Source of the DNA: Gammaproteobacteria bacterium
GTDB taxonomy: Bacteria; Pseudomonadota; Gammaproteobacteria; HK1
Length of the DNA stretch: 9,991 bases
Assembly: GCA_020444775.1 (NCBI GenBank)
Contig: JAGRHX010000147.1
Span: 1 to 9,991 of the forward strand
Direction of reading: 5' to 3'
In this document: one piece after another, positions 4,960-9,991 of the stretch
Layout of the letters: each line of letters starts with the position of its first letter
Position numbering within the stretch: the stretch's first letter is position 1
Program-made: the position numbers and the translations under genes
Notes under the pieces: model-generated
Database searches by the model: none
The model's input: the letters and a program-made list of their open reading frames with translations, nothing else
Told to the model about the DNA's origin: nothing

Positions 4960-7502
4960 GCGCTTGCAGAAGCCCGCTTGTCGATGCCCAGCACGTGGGC
5001 GGCCACCTGGTCGAAGGTCGACACGAACTCGATTCTCAAGCCCTGCACCAGGTAATCGGGGAGCATCTCGGCGTCAGCACGATTGCCTTCGGGCAGCAGT
5101 ATGGTCTTGACTCGCGCCCGTCGAGCCGCGACCACCTTCTCGCGTATGCCGCCGACCGGATAGACCAGACCGGTCAGCGTCAGCTCACCGGTCATCGCCA
5201 GCGCGCGTGGCGTAGGTCGCGCCAGCGCCAGCGACAGCAGCGCCGTCGCCATGGTGATGCCGGCGCTCGGGCCGTCCTTGGGTGTCGCGCCGGCCGGCAC
5301 GTGCAGATGGATATGCGCCTGGTCGAAGTAATCGAGCACCACCCCGAGCCGGTCGCCGTGCGCGCTCACATAGCTGTAGGCGATGTGCGCCGACTCCTGC
5401 ATCACCTCACCCAGATTGCCGGTCAGCTTGAGACCGCGCTGGCCGTCGTGGATGCGGCTGGCTTCGATGCACAAGGTGGCGCCGCCCATCGCGGTCCAGG
5501 CCAGACCCGTGACCACGCCGACACCATGCCGCCAGTCCTCCTTGTGGAAGTCCGGCTTGCCGAGGTATTCGCCGAGGTTCTTGCCGCCGACCGAGACGCG
5601 ATCCCTGGCGCCACGCACGATCTCCACCGCTGCCTTGCGGGCCAGTCTGCCGAGCTGCTTGTCCAGCCCACGTACCCCCGCCTCGCGTGAATACTCATCG
5701 ATGATGCGCTTGAGGGCTGCGTCCGTGACATTCACCTGATTGCTCTTCAGGCCGGTCTGCTGGCGCTGTCGTGGCCACAGATGGGAGCGTGCGATCTGTA
5801 GCTTCTCCTCGGCGAGGTAGCCGGACAGTCGAATCACCTCCATCCGATCCAATAGCGGTCCGGGAATGGTGTCGAGCTGATTCGCGGTGCAGATGAACAA
5901 CGTCCCGGACAGGTCGAAGCGCACGTCCAGATAGTGATCGAGGAAGTTGTTGTTCTGGGCCGGGTCCAGGACCTCGAGCAGCGCCGAGGCGGGGTCGCCT
6001 TGATACGAGGCGCCAATCTTGTCGACCTCGTCGATCAGTAGCACCGGGTTGGCCGTCCCGGCATCCTTCATCGCCTGGATGAACTTGCCGGGCAGCGCAC
6101 CGATGTAGGTGCGCCGATGGCCCTTGATCTCGGCCTCGTCGCGCATGCCGCCGACGCTGAAACGGAAGAACCGGCGTCCCAGGGCGTCGGCGATGGCGTG
6201 GCCAATGGATGTCTTGCCCACGCCGGGCGGCCCGACCAGCAGGATGATGGAGCCGCCCACCGAGCCACGCAGCTTGCCCACCGCGATGAACTCCATGATC
6301 CGATCCTTGACGTCCTCGAGTCCGGCGTGACCTGCGTCCAGGGCCTTGCGCGCATGGTCCAGATCGAGGATGTCGTCGGAATGCACGCCCCAGGGCAGAC
6401 TGGTGAGCCAGTCCAGATAGTTTCGGGTCACCGCGAATTCGGGTGAGCCGGTCTCGAGTATGCCCAGCTTGGTGATTTCCTCCTCGAAGCGTTCGCCCGC
6501 CTCCTCGCTGAAGCTCAGACTCTGGGCACGCTCGCGAAAACGGTCTACCTCGGCGCTGCGATCGTCCTTGGCGATGCCCAGCTCCTGCTGGATGATGCGC
6601 AGCTGCTCCTTGAGGAAGAAGCGGCGTTGCTGCTCGCCGAGGCTCTCCTCGACCTGACGCTTGATGTCCACCTGCAGGCGGGCGATCTCGAGCTCCTTGC
6701 TGAGTAGCTGGAGCACCCGTTCCAGACGCTGCTTGAGCGTGGCGGCCTCCAGCACCTGCTGCAACGGCTCGCCCTCGCTGGTGCTCAAGGTGGCGCCCAG
6801 CCAGGCCAGGATGCTCGGTTGATTGGGCGTGAAGCGTTCCAGGTACTGACGCACCTCCTCGCTGTACAGCGGATTGATGTGCAGCAGCTCGCGCAAGGTG
6901 CCGAGCAGGGCCATGCCGTAGGCCTTGCTCTCTTCGTCCTCTTCGTCCTGGTCCTCCAGATATTCGATGCGGGCCCGCATCGGCGCGCTGTCGCTCAGCC
7001 AGCGGACCACCCGGAAGCGCTTCAGACCCTCGGCGATGAATGTCAGCTGCTCGCCGTCGCGTCGCAGGTGATGGACGCGGGCGACCGTGCCGATCTCGAA
7101 CAGACCGCTGGCTTGCGTGACCGTCGGGCCGGTGTCCTCGCCGGGCATGGCTTGGGGACCGTCATCCCCGCGCGGACGCTGCAGCAACAGACCGACCAGA
7201 TGCTGGTCGGATTCGATGACCGCTCGAAGGGTATGCCGCCATGGCTCTCGGGCCAGGGTCACCGGCAGGGTCTGCACCGGAAACATCGGGCGCTTGTCAC
7301 GCGGCAGCACGTGCACCGTGAAGGGCAGCAGCTCACTGGCGATCTGGATGGCCCGTGAGGACGTTTGCTCCCGGGATTGCTCGGGTTCACGTTCCGCATC
7401 CATGGCCTGTGCCCTTCGGGCACGTCGGCGACTCGATGTGGCTGGCTCGATATTCTCGGCGCGGTCGATGTCCAGCTCGCTCTCGTTGTCGTTATCGCTC
7501 AC
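4956..7502 (-). CDS. lon: ATP-dependent Lon-family protease (AsrA-like second Lon)
   Basis: Lon is a cytosolic hexameric AAA+ serine protease that degrades misfolded and regulatory proteins. From the GTG at 7502 it has 848 residues. A charged N-terminal extension (about 1-55) precedes the substrate-binding N-domain (from VHVLPRDKRPMFPVQTLPV, about 63-81). An acidic patch (EDQDEEDEE) lies near 183-191 and a coiled coil near 260-310. Then come Walker A GPPGVGKT (424-431), Walker B LLIDEVDK (488-495), and the protease domain with catalytic Ser746 (KDGPSAG) and Lys789 (GIREK). The 43-residue Ser-Lys spacing equals that of E. coli Lon. Stretches such as KAYGMAL, NPLYSEE and AKDDRSA recall the second Lon of Pseudomonas (AsrA, PA0779) more than the primary enzyme. 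GTG at 7502 has GGAG 10 nt upstream (7516-7513); an in-frame GTG at 7541 would add 13 residues. It lies downstream of pmbA and overlaps cysB by 4 bp. Confidence 0.95.
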   Translation of the reverse strand: MSDNDNESELDIDRAENIEPATSSRRRARRAQAMDAEREPEQSREQTSSRAIQIASELLPFTVHVLPRDKRPMFPVQTLPVTLAREPWRHTLRAVIESDQHLVGLLLQRPRGDDGPQAMPGEDTGPTVTQASGLFEIGTVARVHHLRRDGEQLTFIAEGLKRFRVVRWLSDSAPMRARIEYLEDQDEEDEESKAYGMALLGTLRELLHINPLYSEEVRQYLERFTPNQPSILAWLGATLSTSEGEPLQQVLEAATLKQRLERVLQLLSKELEIARLQVDIKRQVEESLGEQQRRFFLKEQLRIIQQELGIAKDDRSAEVDRFRERAQSLSFSEEAGERFEEEITKLGILETGSPEFAVTRNYLDWLTSLPWGVHSDDILDLDHARKALDAGHAGLEDVKDRIMEFIAVGKLRGSVGGSIILLVGPPGVGKTSIGHAIADALGRRFFRFSVGGMRDEAEIKGHRRTYIGALPGKFIQAMKDAGTANPVLLIDEVDKIGASYQGDPASALLEVLDPAQNNNFLDHYLDVRFDLSGTLFICTANQLDTIPGPLLDRMEVIRLSGYLAEEKLQIARSHLWPRQRQQTGLKSNQVNVTDAALKRIIDEYSREAGVRGLDKQLGRLARKAAVEIVRGARDRVSVGGKNLGEYLGKPDFHKEDWRHGVGVVTGLAWTAMGGATLCIEASRIHDGQRGLKLTGNLGEVMQESAHIAYSYVSAHGDRLGVVLDYFDQAHIHLHVPAGATPKDGPSAGITMATALLSLALARPTPRALAMTGELTLTGLVYPVGGIREKVVAARRARVKTILLPEGNRADAEMLPDYLVQGLRIEFVSTFDQVAAHVLGIDKRASASA

Positions 7503-7546
7503 TACTGATGGTCTCCATCCGCGAACACGGCGCACGTGCACCCGTC

Positions 7547-7567
7547 ACGAGCACCCGCTACGCTCGT
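7547..7567. promoter_or_regulatory. dyad upstream of lon
   Basis: ACGAGC (7547-7552) and GCTCGT (7562-7567) form a 6-bp inverted repeat around 9 nt, about 45-65 bp before the lon GTG. It could be an operator or a hairpin in the lon leader. I found no recognisable sigma-32 heat-shock promoter in the 145-bp gap, and no clear sigma-70 promoter either. Confidence 0.3.
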
Positions 7568-7591
7568 CGCACCGAATCGTCGTCGTTTTGC

Positions 7592-7635
7592 GTCGATGTC
7601 TTGTCGATGTCTTGTCGATGTCTTGTCGATGTCGT
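7592..7635. repeat. 11-bp tandem repeat, about 3.8 copies
   Basis: The unit GTCGATGTCTT occurs three times without a mismatch (7592-7602, 7603-7613, 7614-7624), followed by a fourth copy whose first nine bases match (7625-7633). The array lies wholly between the pmbA stop and the lon start, in what would be the lon leader or the pmbA-lon spacer. Identical short units suggest recent slippage, so copy number may vary between strains. Confidence 0.95.
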
Positions 7636-7644
7636 GGGGGGGGG
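7636..7644. repeat. homopolymer tract of nine G (C on the coding strand)
   Basis: Nine G residues directly follow the 11-bp repeat array and end three bases past the pmbA stop codon (TAA at 7650-7648). Tracts of this length tend to slip during replication. As it lies outside the reading frames, it could change only transcription or mRNA spacing between pmbA and lon, not a protein. Confidence 0.9.
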
Positions 7645-7647
7645 CGG

Positions 7648-9012
7648 TTACTCGCCCGCTATCGCCATCTCGGATATCAGTATCGATCCGGTGCTTATAC
7701 TGCTGCGTGGATCGATGTCGTTACCGATTGCGTCGATGCGCTTGAATATCTCACGCAGATTACCGGCGACGGTGATTTCCTCCACCGGGTACTGGATCTC
7801 GCCGTTCTCCACCCAGAACCCGGCCGCGCCACGCGAGTAATCACCGGTCACGATGTTGGTGCCCATGCCCATCATCTCGGTGACCAGCAGCCCGCGGTCC
7901 ATGCGCGCGAGCATCGCCGCGAAGTCGAGGTCGTCGGTGTCGATGCACAGGTTGTGCACGCCGCCGGCGTTGGCGGTGGTCTGCATGCCCAGACGTCTGG
8001 CCGAGTAGCTGTCCAGCACATAGCCCTGCAAGATGCCCTCGCGGACGATGTCGCGGGCCCGCGTGGCGACCCCTTCACTGTCGAAGGCGGCACTGCCCAG
8101 GCCACCGACGAGACGCGGTTGCTCGTGAATCCGGATGCGTGGGCCGAACACCGGCTTGCCCAGATGCTCGACCAGGAAGCTGGCGTTGCGATAGAGGCTG
8201 CCGCCGCGGATCGCGGCGATGAAGTGCTGCAACAGGCCGCGTGCCATCTCGGCGGAGAACAGCACCGGCACCGATTGGGTCTTGATCTGCCGCGCGCTGA
8301 GTCGGGCCAGGGCGCGTTCGGCGCTCTTGCGGCCGATGTCGGCGGCGTTCTCGAGCTTGCCCGGGTCGCGCGCGGTGCTGTACCAGTAGTCGCGCTGCAT
8401 ACCGTTCTCGTCCTCGGCGATCACGGTGCAGGAGATGCTGTGACGGCTGCTGCGGTAGCCGGCCAGAAAGCCGTGCGTGTTGCCGTACACATGCTCGGCC
8501 TCGTGTCGTCCCACCGCGGCGCCTTCGCTGTTGGTGATGCGCGGATCCGCGTCGCGCGCGACCTGCTCGGCCTGAAGCGCCAGCGCGATGGCGGCATCCG
8601 GCTCGATGTCCCAGGGGTGGTGGAGCTGCAGATCGGGGATCTCGGTGGCCATCAGCTCGGCGTCGGCAAGGCCGGAGTACTCGTCCTCGGCGGTGAAGCG
8701 GGCAATGCTGCAGGCCGACTCGACCGTCTGCCGAAGCGCCTCGGGGGTCAGATCCGAAGTGCTGGCGGTGCCTTTGCGATGACCGAAATAGACGGTCACG
8801 CCCAGTCCCTTGTCACGAATGTGCTCGATGGTTTCGACCTCGCCGAGACGGACGTTGATCGACAGGCCCTGGCTGCGGCTGAGCGCGGCCTCGGCGGCGC
8901 TGGCGCCACGCGCACGGGCGTCGGCCAGCACATCGGCGATGAGCTGCTGCAGATCGGCCGTGCTGGTCTGGCTCTGCGCAGCCGTGTTGGAAGATGCTGT
9001 CAAGGTGCTCAT
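7648..9012 (-). CDS. pmbA: metalloprotease-related protein PmbA (TldE)
   Basis: PmbA (TldE) is the partner of TldD in a cytosolic heterodimeric metalloprotease that trims peptides such as microcin B17 precursor and CcdA; TldD carries the zinc site, and no HExxxH is seen here. Read from the ATG at 9012 the product has 454 residues, against 450 in E. coli, and matches it throughout: INVRLGEVETIEHI and VTVYFGHRKGTAST early, ADPRITNSEGAA and VYGNTHGFL in the middle, and GDYSRGAAGFWVENGEIQYP (390-409) followed by ITVAGNL near the end. The frame stays open to an ATG at 9207, but those 65 extra residues resemble nothing and would extend nearly to uvrD, so the inner start is chosen although its ribosome binding site is weak. 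It is the first gene of a minus-strand series with lon and cysB. TldD is not in the window. Confidence 0.95.
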   Translation of the reverse strand: MSTLTASSNTAAQSQTSTADLQQLIADVLADARARGASAAEAALSRSQGLSINVRLGEVETIEHIRDKGLGVTVYFGHRKGTASTSDLTPEALRQTVESACSIARFTAEDEYSGLADAELMATEIPDLQLHHPWDIEPDAAIALALQAEQVARDADPRITNSEGAAVGRHEAEHVYGNTHGFLAGYRSSRHSISCTVIAEDENGMQRDYWYSTARDPGKLENAADIGRKSAERALARLSARQIKTQSVPVLFSAEMARGLLQHFIAAIRGGSLYRNASFLVEHLGKPVFGPRIRIHEQPRLVGGLGSAAFDSEGVATRARDIVREGILQGYVLDSYSARRLGMQTTANAGGVHNLCIDTDDLDFAAMLARMDRGLLVTEMMGMGTNIVTGDYSRGAAGFWVENGEIQYPVEEITVAGNLREIFKRIDAIGNDIDPRSSISTGSILISEMAIAGE

Positions 9013-9037
9013 GGATGCGGTCTGCCGTTTGGGTCGG

Positions 9038-9053
9038 ACGCGCGCTGGCGCGT
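9038..9053. promoter_or_regulatory. leader hairpin or operator before pmbA
   Basis: ACGCGC (9038-9043) and GCGCGT (9048-9053) form a 6-bp inverted repeat with a 4-nt loop, 26 bp before the pmbA start. It would fold in the pmbA leader RNA or serve as an operator. The GC-rich composition makes chance possible. Confidence 0.3.
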
Positions 9054-9089
9054 TTGTGAAAGAGCGGATGATAACGCCTCGCGCGCTCA

Positions 9090-9114
9090 CCAACCCGGCT
9101 GGCAACCTGGTTGG
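9090..9114. promoter_or_regulatory. dyad in the pmbA-uvrD divergent region
   Basis: CCAACC (9090-9095) and GGTTGG (9109-9114) are a perfect 6-bp inverted repeat 13 nt apart, midway between the divergent pmbA and uvrD genes. A nearby smaller dyad, CCGAT/ATCGG, lies at 9151-9165. I saw no CTGT-N8-ACAG LexA box in this gap, although uvrD belongs to the SOS response in E. coli. A TTGACT at 9174-9179 looks like a -35 box for uvrD but has no well-spaced -10. Confidence 0.3.
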
Positions 9115-9197
9115 GGCCGATTGCAGGGACTCGGCCGTCCCACGCCCCATCCGATGCCCTATCGGCCCTTCTATTGACTCCGATATGGGTCGTGCCC

Positions 9198-9215
9198 GGG
9201 TTATCATTCGAACCC
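9198..9215 (+). promoter_or_regulatory. hairpin abutting the uvrD start codon
   Basis: GGGTT (9198-9202) and AACCC (9211-9215) can pair around an 8-nt loop, and the uvrD ATG follows at once. The ribosome binding region would be inside this structure, and no Shine-Dalgarno sequence is visible. This suggests weak or leaderless translation, or a start-site control element. The stem is only 5 bp. Confidence 0.35.
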
Positions 9216-9991
9216 ATGGATGATGTCACACATATTCTGGAGCCGCTCAACGACCGCCAGCGCGAGGCGGTCACCGCGCCGGCCGGACATCTGCTGGTGC
9301 TGGCCGGGGCCGGCAGTGGCAAGACCCGGGTGTTGGTGCATCGCATCGCCTGGTTGCTCGCCACCCGCCAGGCAGTGCCCTTCGGCATCATGGCGGTGAC
9401 CTTCACCAACAAGGCCGCCAACGAGATGCGCGCGCGCATCGAGCAAGCCATCCAGCGGCCGGTGGGCGGCATGTGGATCGGTACCTTCCATGGCCTGGCG
9501 CACCGTCTGCTCCGGGCGCACTACCGCGAGGCCAGACTGCCCGAGGGCTTCCAGATCCTGGACAGCGAGGATCAGCTGCGGCTGGTCAAGCGGGTGCTGC
9601 GTGATCTGGGGCTGGACGACAACCGCTGGCCGCCACGACAGGCACAGGGGTTCATCAACGCGCAGAAGGACGAGGGGCTGCGGCCGGCCCATCTGCGTGA
9701 CGGCGGCGACGTGTGGGTGGAGACCATGGTGCGTGTCTATTCCGCCTACGAGGAAGCGTGCGAACGTAGCGGCGCGGTCGATTTCGCCGAGCTGCTGCTG
9801 CGTGCCCATGAGCTGCTGCGCGACAACGAGCTGGTGCTGGACCACTACCAGCGGCGTTTCCAGTTCCTGCTGGTCGACGAGTTTCAGGACACCAACGCAA
9901 TCCAGTACGCCTGGTTGCGTTTGTTCGCCGGAGACACGGCCAGTCTGTTCTGTGTCGGCGACGACGACCAGTCCATCTATGGCTGGCGCGG
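9216..9991 (+). CDS. uvrD: DNA helicase II UvrD, N-terminal part (truncated by the window edge)
   Basis: UvrD is a 3'-5' superfamily 1A helicase that removes UvrBC-cut oligonucleotides in nucleotide excision repair and unwinds DNA in mismatch repair. The window holds 258 of about 720 residues. They follow E. coli UvrD almost line by line: LNDRQREAV with the Q-motif glutamine (Gln15), Walker A GAGSGKT (31-37), motif Ia VTFTNKAA (61-68), GTFHGLAHRLLRAH (89-102), ILDSEDQLRL (114-123), WPPRQA, VDFAELLLRAHEL (188-200), motif II DEFQD (221-225) and motif III GDDDQSIYGW. This run separates UvrD from Rep and PcrA. The ATG at 9216 aligns with the E. coli start (MDVSYLL against MDDVTHIL); an in-frame GTG at 9192 would add eight residues. 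No ribosome binding site is evident. The gene diverges from pmbA. Confidence 0.96.
   Translation, partial: MDDVTHILEPLNDRQREAVTAPAGHLLVLAGAGSGKTRVLVHRIAWLLATRQAVPFGIMAVTFTNKAANEMRARIEQAIQRPVGGMWIGTFHGLAHRLLRAHYREARLPEGFQILDSEDQLRLVKRVLRDLGLDDNRWPPRQAQGFINAQKDEGLRPAHLRDGGDVWVETMVRVYSAYEEACERSGAVDFAELLLRAHELLRDNELVLDHYQRRFQFLLVDEFQDTNAIQYAWLRLFAGDTASLFCVGDDDQSIYGWR

Noticed and set aside
4432..5055. Plus-strand open frame of 207 codons opposite cysB
   Set aside because: It is the shadow of cysB and the lon 3' end, both of which are certain on the minus strand.
7592..7635. CRISPR-like array
   Set aside because: Units are 11 bp, directly adjacent and without spacers, so this is a simple tandem repeat.
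7087..9177. Long plus-strand open frame (696 codons) opposite lon and pmbA
   Set aside because: Both genes beneath it match known proteins over their full length on the minus strand. The antisense frame has low-complexity, family-free translation and is open because the DNA is GC-rich.
9013..9207. 65-residue N-terminal extension of PmbA from the ATG at 9207
   Set aside because: The inner ATG at 9012 gives the usual family length and the extension has no similarity to known PmbA proteins; it would nearly touch the uvrD start.

Overview
The window reads as an ordinary chromosomal stretch of a high-GC gammaproteobacterium. The housekeeping proteins resemble their Escherichia coli and Pseudomonas counterparts closely (UvrD, PmbA/TldE, CysB and a second, AsrA-like Lon). 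I cannot fix the genus; a marine or halophilic member of the Salinisphaerales, Nevskiales or Chromatiales would fit, but that is a guess. There is no integrase, transposase, CRISPR array, rRNA or convincing tRNA, and I see no defence or biosynthetic cluster.

Layout. (1) 1-641, minus: the N-terminal half of a CaiB/BaiF family III CoA-transferase, running off the left edge. It diverges from (2) 861-1481, plus: a glutathione S-transferase. Two dyads lie in the 219-bp gap. (3) 1462-2388, minus: a TM2-RDD membrane protein whose 3' end overlaps that of the GST by 20 bp. (4) 2389-2842: a gene-free stretch ending in a near-consensus sigma-54 promoter, with a possible IHF site and a possible activator dyad upstream. 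It drives (5) 2843-3046, plus: a 67-residue charged protein of unknown function. Its transcript ends in a hairpin-rich 3' region and a strong intrinsic terminator at 3159-3184. (6) 3473-3937, plus: a small protein with two membrane segments. (7) 3985-4959, cysB, and (8) 4956-7502, lon, both minus and overlapping by 4 bp (ATGA). (9) A 145-bp gap holding 11-bp tandem repeats and a G9 tract. (10) 7648-9012, minus: pmbA (tldE). (11) A divergent region with several dyads. (12) 9216-9991, plus: the start of uvrD, running off the right edge.

Working together. The minus-strand pmbA-lon-cysB series could be co-transcribed. PmbA/TldE and Lon both serve proteolysis, and the ATGA overlap suggests that translation of the CysB sulfur regulator is tied to that of the protease. 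The GST and CoA-transferase share a divergent control region and may belong to one catabolic or detoxification response. The least explained unit is the small gene at 2843: a complete-looking sigma-54 promoter region serves a tiny unknown protein that has its own terminator. It is the best candidate here for something undescribed.
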